A stretch of DNA of 64,000 nucleotides, taken from NCBI GenBank assembly GCA_023053545.1, contig JAKZAN010000168.1, positions 1 through 64,000 on the forward strand, read 5' to 3'. The translations under genes were made by a program, and so were the position numbers. The DNA comes from Lepidurus packardi (lineage: Eukaryota > Arthropoda > Branchiopoda > Notostraca > Triopsidae). Shown here piece after piece: positions 42,675 to 56,400 of the stretch (position 1 is the first letter of the stretch; every line of letters begins with the position of its first letter). The notes beneath the pieces are model-generated. The model searched no databases. It was not told the DNA's origin and saw nothing but the letters and a program-made list of their open reading frames with translations.

Positions 42675-43964
42675 TTAACCTGAGTTTTCCTTCAGAATAG
42701 TCAACGCGTCAGTCGCAAAAACGTGAGTCGCGTGAAAAACTGATGTGTTCGTAAGAATAGTTTCGGGGTTGAAATGTAGTCTTTTTGTTGACAGGTTTCT
42801 CAGAAGCACTGCTCGCTGTTTGTTAAGTATTCTGCAGTGAAAGAAAACGTGCATGAGGTCTTGTTTCGAGTGTCTGTTGCAAGTGCATGTCGTGTCGTCA
42901 GTTTTTTTAATTCTGTGGAGGTAAGTCTTTGTTGGGAAGTGAGCTGTTCTTAGTTTTATCAGTGTCGATATTGTCTTCCTGTCTAGTCTGAGCTTGCAAA
43001 TGGGTTTTAGAGTCGGTACAACGTGTAAGTCTCGAAGTGTTGATGGCGTATCCGACCACTTTTGCAGCCATTTTTTAGTGATCATGAGATCAATTGCTGC
43101 CGATTTTTTCGTAGATTTGACCGATATGGGGTAAGTATTTCTGTAGGCTAGTATTCTTTGGGAGCAGGTCATATAACTTTTGTGTTTAGGCTTCGTAATT
43201 GGTTGGTCTTGTAGTTTCTGGGAGAATCGCAGAAGGGTTTTCAGTGTGAGTAGGTCTAGGGGGGGAATACCAGTCTCTACTTCAAGTGAGGCCGTTGGAG
43301 TTGTCTTTAGAGCGCCCGTGATAAGTAGGAGAGCTCGTCTATGTAGTGCTCGCACAGGGGGTAAGTTTGTTAGGTTCGCATTCGCCCAGGCTGGTAGCCC
43401 GTATAGTATTTTTGAGTACAACGTACTCTTAACTAGGGTTATCAGTTTGTCTACTCTTATTGAGGGGATAAAATGCACTAGTTTTCTTAGATTGTTGAGG
43501 GTGTGGTTGCACTGGGAAGCGAGGTGGCTTGCATGGGATGACCAATTGAGTCTAGAGTCGTAGTGTAGGCCAAGGTACCTTACATTGGTTTTCGGGTGGA
43601 TGATTTCGTCTCCCCATGTGAGTGGGACGGGATCCCGGGTATGTTTCCGAGAAAAATGGATGAGCTCAGTTTTCGATTTTGCGAAGTTTAGGCTTAGTCT
43701 TGTTCCCCATTTTTCTAGCGTTTTGACAGCCTTCTCAAGTCTGCCGACATTTATGTCTTCGGTCGAGCTGGTGGTTGCAAGAAGGATATCATCCGCGAAA
43801 CCCTCCGATAAAGAGTTTTTGCCTTTAACAAGGGTAAGAGCTCCATTAACGTATATTGTAAAAAGTACAGGTGAGAGGGGTGACCCTTGGGGCACACCCT
43901 TTTCTAAACCAAAAACTTCGCTCATATTCTGCCCACTAGCGATGAAACCACTTCTGTTTTCCTT
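42675..43964 (-). pseudogene. RT C-terminal region of insertion 2 (truncated ORF2)
   Basis: Open from the element's 5' edge to TAA, about 429 codons without a stop. From the first ATG (43923-43925) as residue 1, motif B is GVPQGSPLSPVLF (10-22), the catalytic box is FADD (43-46), NVRYLGLHYD is at 114-123 and the thumb signature RRALLLITGALKTTP at 196-210. A knuckle C347-x-C349-x9-H359-x4-C364 lies near the end. The upstream 13 codons (NRSGFIASGQN precedes the ATG) are typical RT sequence, so the ATG is internal and not a true start. Motif A with its catalytic Asp, the RT fingers and the endonuclease are missing, so no activity is expected. Intact ORF2 of this type is usually about 900-1,100 residues, so less than half is present. 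Confidence 0.92.
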
Positions 43965-43976
43965 CGGCCTGATTTC
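43965..43976 (+). repeat. right target-site duplication of insertion 2
   Basis: Second CGGCCTGATTTC, followed by ATTCCTTACAG, which completes the interrupted monomer. The four bases before it (CCTT) resemble satellite but belong to the open RT frame, so they are taken as element sequence. Confidence 0.93.
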
Positions 43977-46900
43977 ATTCCTTACAGACTGAATTAATTC
44001 CTTACGGCCTGATTTAATTCCTTACAGACTGAATTAATTCTTTATGGACTGAATTAATTTCTTACGAACTTAATTAATTCCTTACGGACTTAATTAATTC
44101 CTAACGGACTGAACTAATTCCTTACGGACTGAATTAATTCCTTACGGACTGAATAAATTCCTTACGGACTGAAATAATTCCTTACGTACTGAATTAATTC
44201 CGTACGGACTGAATTAATTCCTTACGGACTGAATTAATTATTTCTGATTGATTGAATTCCTTACTTACTGAATTAATTCCTTACGGACTGAATTAATTTC
44301 TAACGGACTGAAGTAATTTCTTGCGGACTGAATTTATTCATTATGGACTGAATTAATTCTTTAGGATTGATTGAATTCCTTACTTACTGAATTAATTCCT
44401 TACGGACTGAATTAATTCCTTACTGACTGAATTAATTCCTTACGGCCTGAATTAACTACTTTCGGACTGAATTAATTCCTTACTGACAGAATTAATTCCT
44501 TGGTGACTGAATTAATTCCTTACGGACTGAATTAATTCCTTACTGACTTTACAAATTCCTTAAAGACTGAATTAATTCCTTACGGCCTGATTTAATTCCT
44601 TACAGACTGAATTAATTCCTTATGGAATGAATTTATTCCTTATGGAATGAATTAATTCCTTATGGATTAATTCCTTACGGACTGAATAAATTCCTTACGG
44701 CCTGATTTAATTCCTTACAGAATGAATTAATTCCTTAAGGCCTGATTTAATTCCTTACAGACTTAATTAATTCCTTACGGACTGTAAAAATTACTTACGG
44801 ACTGAAATAATTAATTACGGACTGAATTAATTAATTACGGACTGAATTAATTCATTACGGACTGAATTAATTCTTTACGGACAGAATTAATTTCTTACGG
44901 ACTGAATTAATTCATTTCGGACTTAATTAATTCATTACGGACTTAATTAATTCATTACGGACTGAATTAATTCCTTACGGCCTGAATTAATTCCTTACGG
45001 CCTGATTTAATTCCTTACGGACTGAATAAATTCCTTACGGCCTGATTTAATTCCTTACAGAATGAATAAATTCCTTACGGCCTGATTTAATTCCTTACAG
45101 ACTGAATAAATTCCTTATGGACTGAATTAATTCCTTACGGACTGAATTAATTATTTCTGATTGATTGAATTCCTTACTTACTGAATTAATTCCTTACGGA
45201 CTGAATTAATTTCTAACGGACTGTAGTAATTTCTTGCGGACTGAATTTATTCATTATGGACTGAATTTATTCTTTAGGATTGATTGAATTCCTTACTTAC
45301 TGAATTAATTCCTTACGGACTGAATTAATTCCTTACTGACTGAATTAATTCCTTACATCCTGAATTAACTACTTTCGGACTGAATTAATTCCTTACTGAC
45401 AGAATTAATTCCTTGGTGACTGAATTAATTCCTTACGGACTGAATTAATTCCTTACTGACTTTATAAATTCCTTACAGACTGAATTAATTCCTTACGGCC
45501 TGATTTAATTCCTTACAGACTGAATTAATTCCTTATGGAATGAATTTATCCCTTATGGAATGAATTAATTCCTTATGGATTAATTCCTTACGGACTGAAT
45601 AAATTCCTTACGGCCTGATTTAATTCCTTACAGACTGAATTAATTCCTTAAGGCCTGATTTAATTCCTTACAGACTTAAATAATTCCTTACGGACTGTAT
45701 AAATTACTTACGGACTGAAATAATTAATTACGGACTGAATTAATTAATTACGGACTGAATTAATTCATTACGGAATGAATTAATTCTTTACGGACTGAAT
45801 TAATTTCTTACGGACTGAATTAATTCATTTCGGACTTAATTAATTCATTACGGACTTAATTAATTCATTACGGACTGAATTAATTCCTTACGGCCTGAAT
45901 TAATTCCTTACGGCCTGATTTAATTCCTTACGGACTGAATAAATTCCTTACGGCCTGATTTAATTCCTTACAGAATGAATAAATTCCTTACGGCCTGATT
46001 TAATTCCTTACAGACTGAATAAATTCCTTATGGACTGAATTAATTCCTTACGGACTGAATTAATTATTTCTGATTGATTGAATTCCTTACTTACTGAATT
46101 AATTCCTTACGGACTGAATTAATTTCTAACGGACTGAAGTAATTTCTTGCGGACTGAATTTATTCATTATGGACTGAATTTATTCTTTAGGATTGATTGA
46201 ATTCCTTACTTACTGAATTAATTCCTTACGGACTGAATTAATTCCTTACTGACTGAATTAATTCCTTACGGCCTGAATTAACTACTTTCGGACTGAATTA
46301 ATTCCTTACTGACAGAATTAATTCCTTGGTGACTGAATTAATTCCTTACGGACTGAATTAATTCCTTACTGACTTTATAAATTCCTTACAGACTGAATTA
46401 ATTCCTTACGGCCTGATTTAATTCCTTACAGACTGAATTAATTCCTTATGGAATGAATTTATTCCTTATGGAATGAATTAATTCCTTATGGATTAATTCC
46501 TTTCGGACTGAATAAATTCCTTACGGCCTGATTTAATTCCTTACAGACTGAATTAATTCCTTAAGGCCTGATTTAATTCCTTACAGACTTAAATAATTCC
46601 TTACGGACTGTATAAATTACTTACGGACTGAAATAATTAATTACGGACTGAATTAATTAATTACGGACTGAATTAATTAATTACGGACTGAATTAATTCT
46701 TTACGGACTGAATTAATTTCTTACGGACTGAATTAATTCATTTCGGACTTAATTAATCCATTACGGACTTAATTAATTCATTACGGACTGAATTAATTCC
46801 TTACGGACTGAATTAATTATTTATGATTGATTGAATTCATTACTTACTGAATTAATTCCTTACGGACTGAATTAATTTCTAACGGACTGAAGTAATTTCT

Positions 46901-48440
46901 TGCGGACTGAATTTATTCATTATGGACTGAATTAATTCTTTAGGATTGATTGAATTCCTTACTTACTGAATTAATTCCTTACGGACTGAATTAATTCCTT
47001 ACTGACTGAATTAATTCCTTACGGCCTGAATTAACTACTTTCGGACTAAATTAATTCCTTACGGCCTGATTTAATTCCTTACAGACTGAATTAATTCCTT
47101 ATGGAATGAATTTATTCCTTATGGAATGAATTAATTCCTTATGGATTAATTCCTTACGGACTGAATAAATTCCTTACGGACTGATTTAATTCCTTACAGA
47201 CTGAATTAATTCCTTAAGGCCTGATTTAATTCCTTACAGACTTAAATAATTCCTTACGGACTGTATAAATTACTTACGGACTGAATTAATTCCTTACGGA
47301 TTGAATTAATTCCATACGGACTGAATTAATTTCTTACGGACTGAATTAATTCATTACGGACTTAATTAATCCATTACGGACTTAATTAATTCATTACGGA
47401 CTGAATTAATTCCTTACGGACTGAATTAATTCCTTACGGACTGAATTAATTCTTTATGATTGATTGAATTCCTTACTTACTGAATTAATTAGTTACGGGC
47501 TGAATTAATTCCTTAAGGCCTGATTTAATTCCTTACAGACTTAACTAATTCCTTACGGACTGTATAAATTACTAACGGACTGAAATAATTAATTACGGAC
47601 TGAATTAATTAATTACGGACTGAATTAATTCATTACGGACTGAATTAATTCTTTACGGACTGAATTAATTTCTTACGGACTGAATTAATTCATTTCGGAC
47701 TTAATTAATTCATTACGGACTTAATTAATTCATTACGGACTGAATTAATTCCTTACGGCCTGATTTAATTCCTTACGGACTGAATAAATTCCTTACGGCC
47801 TGATTTAATTCCTTACAGACTGAATAAATTCCTTACGGCCTGATTTAATTCCTTACAGACTGAATAAATTCCTTTTGGACTGAATTAATTCCTTACGGAC
47901 TGAATTAATTATTTATGATTGATTGAATTCATTACTTACTGAATTAATTCCTTACGGACTGAATTAATTTCTAACGGACTGAAGTAATTTCTTGCGGACT
48001 GAATTTATTCATTATGGACTGAATTAATTCTTTAGGATTGATTGAATTCCTTACTTACTGAATTAATTCCTTACGGACTGAATTAATTCCTTACTGACTG
48101 AATTAATTCCTTACGGCCTGAATTAACTACTTTCGGACTGAATTAATTCCTTACTGACAGAATTAATTCCTTGGTGACTGAATTAATTCCTTACGGACAG
48201 AATTAATTCCTTACTGACTTTATAAATTCCTTACAGACTGAATTAATTCCTTACGGCCTGATTTAATTCCTTACAGACTGAATTAATTCCTTATGGAATG
48301 AATTTATTCCTTATGGAATGAATTAATTCCTTATGGATTAATTCCTTACGGACTGAATAAATTCCTTACGGATTGATTTAATTCCTTACAGACTGAATTA
48401 ATTCCTTAAGGCCTGATTTAATTCCTTACAGACTTAAATA
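43977..48440 (+). repeat. HOR units of about 0.91 kb
   Basis: The marker AAGTAATTTCTTGCGG (TAGT in copy 2) starts at 44311, 45224, 46137, 46890 and 47982, giving units of 913, 913, 753 and 1,092 bp. Unit content: GATTGATTG, AAGTAATTTC, CGGCCTGAATTAACTAC, CTGACAG, TTGGTGACTG, TGGAATG, the 15-nt TGGATTAATTCCTTA monomer, and CTGTATAAATTAC. Only the first two spacings are equal; later units lost or gained blocks. Confidence 0.82.
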
Positions 48441-51400
48441 ATTCCTTACGGACTGTATAAATTACTTACGGACTGAATTAATTCCTTACGGATTGAATTA
48501 ATTCCATACGGACTGAATTAATTTCTTACGGATTGAATTAATTCATTACGGACTTAATTAATCCATTACGGACTTAATTAATTCATTACGGACTGAATTA
48601 ATTCCTTACGGACTGAATTAATTCCTTACGGACTGAATGAATTCTTTATGATTGATTGAATTCCTTACTTACTGAATTAATTAGTTACGGGCTGAATTAA
48701 TTCCTTACGGACTGAATTAATTAATTACGGACTGAATTAACTACTTACGGACTGAATTAATTCCTTACGGACTGAATTAATTCCTTACGGACTGAATTAA
48801 TTCTTTAGGATTGATTGAATTCCTTACTTACTGAATTAACTAGTTACGGAATGAATTAATTCCGTGGGGACTGAAATAATTCTTTACTGACTTTGTAAAT
48901 TACTTACGGATTATATCAATTTCTTACGGACTTAATTAATTCCTTACGGATTGAATTAATTCCTTACGAACTTAATTAATTCCTTACGGACTGAATGAAT
49001 TCCTTGCGGACTGAATGAATTCCTTTAGGACTGAATTAATTCCTTACGGACTGAATTAATTCCTTACGGACTGAATAAATTCCTTACGGCCTGATTTCAT
49101 TCCTTACGGACTGAATTAATTCCTTACAGACTGAATTACTTCCTTACGGTTTGATTTAATTCCTTACGGACTGAATTAATTCCATGGGGACTGAATTAAT
49201 TCCTTACTGACTTTGTAAATTACTTACGGATTATATCAATTCCTTAGGTACTTAATTAATTCCTTACGGAATGAATTAATTCCTTACGGACTTCATTAAT
49301 TCATTACGGACTTCATTAATTCATTACGGACTTAATTAATTCATTACGGAATGAATTAATTCCTTAAGGACTGAATTACTTCCACACGGAATTAATTAAT
49401 TCCTTACCGACTGAATTAATTCCTTACGGACTGAATTAATTCCTGCGTACTGAATTAATTCCTTCCGGACTGAATTATTTCCTTACGGACTGAATTAATT
49501 CTTTCTGATTGATTTAATTCCTTACGGACTGAATTAGTTCCTTACGGACTTAATTAATTCCTTACGGACTGAACTAATTCCTTACGGACTCAATTAATTC
49601 CTTACGGACTGAATAAATTCCTTACGGCCTGATATCATTCCTTACGGACTGAATTAATTCCTTACGGTTTGATTTAATTCCTTACGGACTGAATTAATTC
49701 CGTGGGGACTGAATTAATTCCTTACTGACTTTGTAAATTACTTACGGATTATATCAATTCCTTAGGGACTTAATTAATTCCTTACGGAATCAATTAATTC
49801 CTTACGAACTTCATTAATTCTTTACGGACTTAATTAATTCATTACGGACTGAATTAATTCCTTACGGACTTAATTAATTCATTACGGACTGAATAAATTC
49901 CTTACAAACTGAATTAATTCCTTACGGACTAAATTAATTCTTTAGGATTGATTGAATTCCTTATTTACTGAATTAATTCCTTACGGACTGAATTAATTCC
50001 TTACGGACTGAATTAATTTCTTACTGACTGAATTAATTCCTTACGGACTAAATTAATTCTTTAGGATTGATTGAATTCCTTATTTACTGAATTAATTCCT
50101 TACGGACTGAATTAATTCCTTACGGACTGAATTAATTTCTTACTGACTGAATTAATTCCTTACGGCCTGATTTAATTCCTTACAGACTGAATTAATTCCT
50201 TATGGACTGAATTAATTCCTTATGGACTGAATTAATTCCTTACGAACTTAATTAATTCCTTGCGGACTGAATGAATTCTTTACGGACTGAAATAATTCCT
50301 TACGGACTGAATAAATTCCTTACGGACTGAATTAATTCTTTACGGACTGAATTAATTCCTTACGGACTGAATTAATTCCTTACGGACTGAACTAATTACT
50401 TACGGACGGAATTATATCCTTACGGACTGAATTAATTCCTTACGGACTTAAGCAGTTCATTACGGACTGAATTAATTCCTTACGGACTGAATTAATTCCT
50501 TACGGACTGAATTAATTCCTTACGGACTGAATTAATTCTTTATGATTGATTGAATTCCTTACTTACTGAATTAATTAGTTACGGGCTGAATTAATTCCTT
50601 ACGGACTGAATTAATTAATTACGGACTGAATTAACTACTTACGGACTGAATTAATTCCTTACGGACTGAATTAATTCCTTACGGACTGATTTAATTCTTT
50701 AGGATTGATTGAATTCCTTACTTACTGAATTAACTAGTTACGGAATGAATTAATTCCGTGGGGACTGAAATAATTCTTTACTGACTTTGTAAATTACTTA
50801 CGGATTATATCAATTTCTTACGGACTTAATTAATTCCTTACGGATTGAATTAATTCCTTACGGCCTGATTTAATTCCTTACGGACTGAATAAATTCCTTA
50901 CGGACTGAATTAATTCTTTACGGACTGAATTAATTCCTTACGGACTTAAGCAGTTCATTACGGACTGAATTAATTCCTTACGGACTGAATTAATTCCTTA
51001 CGGACTGAATTAATTCTTTATGATTGATTGAATTCCTTACTTACTGAATTAATTAGTTACGGGCTGAATTAATTCCTTACGGACTGAATTAATTAATTAC
51101 GGACTGAATTAACTACTTACGGACTGAATTAATTCCTTACGGACTGAATTAATTCCTTGCTGACTGAATTAATTTGTTTACGGACTTTATTAATTCATTA
51201 CGGACTGAATTAATTCCTTACGGACTGAATTAATTCTTTAGGATTGATTGAATTCCTTACTTACTGAATTAACTAGTCACGGAATGAATTAATTCCGTGG
51301 GGACTGAAATAATTCTTTACTGACTTTGTAAATTACTTACGGATTATATCAATTTCTTACGGACTTAATTAATTCCTTACGGAATGAATTAATTCCTTAC

Positions 51401-53020
51401 GAACTTCATTAATTCTTTACGGACTTAATTAATTCATTACGGACTGAATTAATTCCTTAAGGACTGAATTAATTCCTTACGGAATTAATTAATTCATTAC
51501 GGACTGAATAAATTCCTTACAAACTGAATTAATTCCTTACGGACTGAATTAATTCTTTAGGATTGATTGAATTCCTTATTTACTGAATTAATTCCTTACG
51601 GACTGAATTAATTCCTTACGGATTGAATTAATTTCTTACGGACTTAATTAATTCCTTACGGCCTGATTTAATTCCTTACGGAATGAATATATTCCTTACG
51701 GACTGAATTAATTCTTTTCGGACTGAATTAATTCCTTAGGGACTGAACTAATTCTTTACGGACTGAATTAATTCCTTACGGACTGAATTAATTCTTTACG
51801 GACTGAATTAATTCCTTACGGACGGAATTATTTCCATACGGACTGAATTAATTCCTTACGGACTGAATTAATTAATTACTGACTGAATTAATTCCTTACA
51901 GATTGAATTAATTCCTTATGGACTGAATTAATTCCTTACGAACTTAATTAATTCCTTACGGACTGAATTAATTCCTTGCGGACTGAATAAATTCGTTACG
52001 GACTGAATTAATTCTTTACGGACTGAATTAATTCCTTACGGACTGAATTAATTCCTTACGGACTGAACTAATTCCTTACGGACGGAATTAATTCCTTACG
52101 GACTGAAATAATTCCTTGCGGAATGAATTAATTCATTACGGACTTAATTAAATCCTTACCGACTTTATTAATTCCTTACGTACTGAATTATTTCCTAACG
52201 GACTGAATTAATTCCTTACGGACTGAATTAATTCCTTACGGACTGAATTAATTCCTTACGGACTGAATTAATTTTTTAGGATTGATTGAATTCCTTATTT
52301 ACTGAATTATTTCCTTACGGACTGATGTAATTTCTTACGGACTGAATTAATTCATTACGGACTTAATTAATCCATTAAGGACTTAATTAATTCATTACGG
52401 ACTTAATTAATTCCTTACGGACTGAATTAATTCCTTACGGACTGAATTAATTTCTTACGGACTTAATTAATTCCTTACGGCCTGATTTAATTCCTTACTG
52501 ACTGAATTAATTCCTTACGGCCTGATTTGATTCCTTACAAACTGAATTAATTTCTTACGGACTGAATTAATTCTTTAGGATTGATTGAATTATTTATTTA
52601 CTGAATTAATTCCTTACGGACTGAATTAATTCCTTACGGATTGAATTAATTTCTTACGGACTTAATTAATTCCTTACGGCCTGATTTAATTCCTTACGGA
52701 CTGAATAAATTCCTTACGGACTGAATTAATTCTTTACGGACTGAATTAATTCCTTAGGGACTGAACTAATTCTTTACGGACTGAATAAATTCCTTACGGA
52801 CGGAATTATTTCCTTACGGACTGAATTAATTCCTTACGGACTGAATTAATTACTTACGGACTGAATTAATTTCTTACGGACTTAATTAATTAATTATGGA
52901 CTGAATTAATTCCTTACAGATTGAATTAATTCCTTATGGACTGAATTAATTCCTTACGAACTTAATTAATTCCTTACGGACTGAATGAATTCCTTGCGGA
53001 CTGAATGAATTCCTTTAGGA

Positions 53021-56000
53021 CTGAATTAATTCCTTACGGACTGAATTAATTCCTTACGGACTGAATAAATTCCTTACGGCCTGATTTCATTCCTTACGGA
53101 CTGAATTAATTCCTTACAGACTGAATTAATTCCTTACGTTTTGATTTAATTCCTTACGGACTGAATGAATTCCGTGGGGACTGAATTAATTCCTTACTGA
53201 CTTTGTAAATTACTTACGGATTATATCAATTCCTTAGGGACTTAATTAATTCCTTGTGGAATGAATTAATTCCTTACGACTTCATTAATTCATTACGGAC
53301 TTAATTAATTCATTACGGAATGAATTAATTCCTTAAGGACTGAATTACTTCCACACGGACTTAATTAATTCTTTCTGATTGATTTAATTCCTTACGGACT
53401 GAATTAATTCCTTACGGACTTAATTAATTCCTTACGGACTGAACTAATTCCTTACGGACTGAATTAATTCCTTACGGACTGAATAAATTCCTTACGGCCT
53501 GATTTCATTCCTTACGGACTGAATTAATTCCTTACAGACTGAATTAATTCCTTACGGTTTGATTTAATTCCTTACGGACTGAATTAATTCCGTGGGGACT
53601 GAATTAATTCCTTACTGACTTTGTAAATTACTTACGGATTATATCAATTCCTTAGGGACTTAATTAATTCCTTACGGAATGAATTAATTCCTTACGGACT
53701 TCATTAATTCATTACGGACTGAATAAATTCCTTACGGCCTGATTTCATTCCTTACGGACTGAATTAATTCCTTACAGACTGAATTAATTCCTTACGGTTT
53801 GATTTAATTCCTTACGGACTGAATTAATTCCGTGGGGACTGAATTAATTCCTTACTGACTTTGTAAATTACTTACGGATTATATCAATTCCTTAGGGACT
53901 TAATTAATTCCTTACGGAATGAATTAATTCCTTACGGACTTCATTAATTCATTACGGACTTAATTAATTCATTACGGAATGAATTAATTCCTTAAGGACT
54001 GAATTAATTCCATACGGACTTAATTAATTCCTTACCGACTGAATTAATTCCTTACGGACTGAATTAATTCCTCCGTACTGAATTAATTCTTTCCGGACTG
54101 AATTATTTCCTTACGGACTGAATTAATTCTTTCTGATTGATTGAATTCATTACTTACTGTATTAATTCCTTACGGACTGAATTAATTCCTAACGGACTGA
54201 AGTAATTTCTTGCGGACTGAATTTATTCATTATGGACTAAATTAATTCTTTAGAATTGATTGAATTCCTTACTTACTGAATTAACTACTTTCGGACTGAA
54301 TTAATTCCTTACAGACTGAATTATTTCCTTGGTGACTGAATATATTCCTTACGGACTGAACTAATTCCTTACTAACTTTATAAATTCCTTACGGATTATA
54401 TCAATTCCTGACGGATTATATCAATTCCTTACGGACTTAATTCCTTACAGAATGAATTTATTCCTTATGGACTTAATTAATTCCTTACGAACTTAATTAA
54501 TTCCTTGGGGACTAAAATAATTCCTTACGGACTGAATTAATTCCTTACGGACTGAATTAATTCCTTACGAACTGAATAAATTCCTTACGGACTGATTTAA
54601 TTCCTTACGGACTGAATTAATTCCTTACTGACTTTATAAATTCCTTACGGATTATATCAATTCCTTACGGACTGAATTAATTCTTTAGGATTGATTGAAT
54701 TCCTTATATACTGAATTAATTCCTTACGGACTGAATTAATTCCTTACGGACTGAATAAATTCCTTACGGCCTGATTTCATTCCTTACGGACTGAATTAAT
54801 TCCTTACAGACTGAATTAATTCCTTACGTTTTGATTTAATTCCTTACGGACTGAATGAATTCCGTGGGGACTGAATTAATTCCTTACTGACTTTGTAAAT
54901 TACTTACGGATTATATCAATTCCTTAGGGACTTAATTAATTCCTTGTGGAATGAATTAATTCCTTACGACTTCATTAATTCATTACGGACTTAATTAATT
55001 CATTACGGAATGAATTAATTCCTTAAGGACTGAATTACTTCCACACGGACTTAATTAATTCTTTCTGATTGATTTAATTCCTTACGGACTGAATTAATTC
55101 CTTACGGACTTAATTAATTCCTTACGGACTGAACTAATTCCTTACGGACTGAATTAATTCCTTACGGACTGAATAAATTCCTTACGGCCTGATTTCATTC
55201 CTTACGGACTGAATTAATTCCTTACAGACTGAATTAATTCCTTACGGTTTGATTTAATTCCTTACGGACTGAATTAATTCCGTGGGGACTGAATTAATTC
55301 CTTACTGACTTTGTAAATTACTTACGGATTATATCAATTCCTTAGGGACTTAATTAATTCCTTACGGAATGAATTAATTCCTTACGGACTTCATTAATTC
55401 ATTACGGACTGAATAAATTCCTTACGGCCTGATTTCATTCCTTACGGACTGAATTAATTCCTTACAGACTGAATTAATTCCTTACGGTTTGATTTAATTC
55501 CTTACGGACTGAATTAATTCCGTGGGGACTGAATTAATTCCTTACTGACTTTGTAAATTACTTACGGATTATATCAATTCCTTAGGGACTTAATTAATTC
55601 CTTACGGAATGAATTAATTCCTTACGGACTTCATTAATTCATTACGGACTTAATTAATTCATTACGGAATGAATTAATTCCTTAAGGACTGAATTAATTC
55701 CATACGGACTTAATTAATTCCTTACCGACTGAATTAATTCCTTACGGACTGAATTAATTCCTCCGTACTGAATTAATTCTTTCCGGACTGAATTATTTCC
55801 TTACGGACTGAATTAATTCTTTCTGATTGATTGAATTCATTACTTACTGTATTAATTCCTTACGGACTGAATTAATTCCTAACGGACTGAAGTAATTTCT
55901 TGCGGACTGAATTTATTCATTATGGACTAAATTAATTCTTTAGAATTGATTGAATTCCTTACTTACTGAATTAACTACTTTCGGACTGAATTAATTCCTT

Positions 56001-56400
56001 ACAGACTGAATTATTTCCTTGGTGACTGAATATATTCCTTACGGACTGAACTAATTCCTTACTAACTTTATAAATTCCTTACGGATTATATCAATTCCTG
56101 ACGGATTATATCAATTCCTTACGGACTTAATTCCTTACAGAATGAATTTATTCCTTATGGACTTAATTAATTCCTTACGAACTTAATTAATTCCTTGGGG
56201 ACTAAAATAATTCCTTACGGACTGAATTAATTCCTTACGGACTGAATTAATTCCTTACGAACTGAATAAATTCCTTACGGACTGATTTAATTCCTTACGG
56301 ACTGAATTAATTCCTTACTGACTTTATAAATTCCTTACGGATTATATCAATTCCTTACGGACTGAATTAATTCTTTAGGATTGATTGAATTCCTTATATA
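53021..56400 (+). repeat. 1,690-bp tandem duplication, apparently identical
   Basis: 53021-54710 and 54711-56400 match at an offset of 1,690 bp. Rare shared variants include CCTTACGTTTTGATTT, CCTTGTGGAATG, CCTTACGACTTC, ACTTCCACACGG, CCTCCGTACTG, TAGAATTGATTG and CTTGGGGACTAAAATAATT. I found no difference on reading. Each copy holds a nested 240-bp tandem duplication. Recent unequal exchange or an assembly duplication would both explain it. Confidence 0.88.
53481..53960 (+). repeat. nested 240-bp tandem duplication
   Basis: 53481-53720 and 53721-53960 are the same 12-monomer order, from GAATAAATTCC through CGGCCTGATTTC, CGGTTTGATTT, GTGGGGACTG, CTGACTTTG and CGGATTATATC to GGACTTCATT. It is present again 1,690 bp downstream, so the 240-bp step preceded the 1,690-bp step. 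Confidence 0.85.

Larger units (their letters stand above)
42442..43964 (-). mobile_element. 5'-truncated non-LTR retrotransposon with poly(A) tail (insertion 2)
   Basis: A 1,523-bp non-satellite insert between perfect 12-bp duplications. On the minus strand it holds the C-terminal half of an RT-bearing ORF2, a 211-bp 3' UTR and a 22-nt poly(A) (T on the plus strand). It has no RNase H domain and no sequence likeness to insertion 1 beyond common RT motifs, so it is a different family. The ALKTTPTASLEV...GIPPLDL thumb signature fits the R1/LOA/I-type assemblage; the clade is not certain. The pure tail and undisrupted frame point to a recent insertion. Confidence 0.94.
37000..48440 (+). repeat. 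large duplicated segment, copy 1 (carries insertion 2)
   Basis: The monomer order matches about 50040-62130 over the whole length. Diagnostic pairs: CTTAAGCAGTTC 37411/50451, GGACTAAATT 37005/50045, GGAATTAATTAATTC 38161/51481, ATTAATTATGG near 40170/52890, GAATTAATACC about 41264/56727 and GGACAGAATTAATTTC about 44880/58600. Offsets vary from 12.6 to 15.5 kb through internal gains and losses (899-bp and 1,690-bp tandem copies, 80- and 120-bp deletions, and the 1,535-bp insertion with one TSD copy). Outer limits are approximate. Confidence 0.8.

Noticed and set aside
43955-43968. Target duplication of insertion 2 extended to 16-17 bp (CCTT-CGGCC versus CCTTACGGCC)
   Set aside because: It would need a one-base deletion. 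The 12-bp duplication is exact, and the 1,535-bp offset step against the empty paralogue fits it without extra events.
43180-43992. Plus-strand ORFs of 127 and 135 codons inside insertion 2
   Set aside because: Antisense to the RT frame, and one runs into satellite at its end; no domain is visible.
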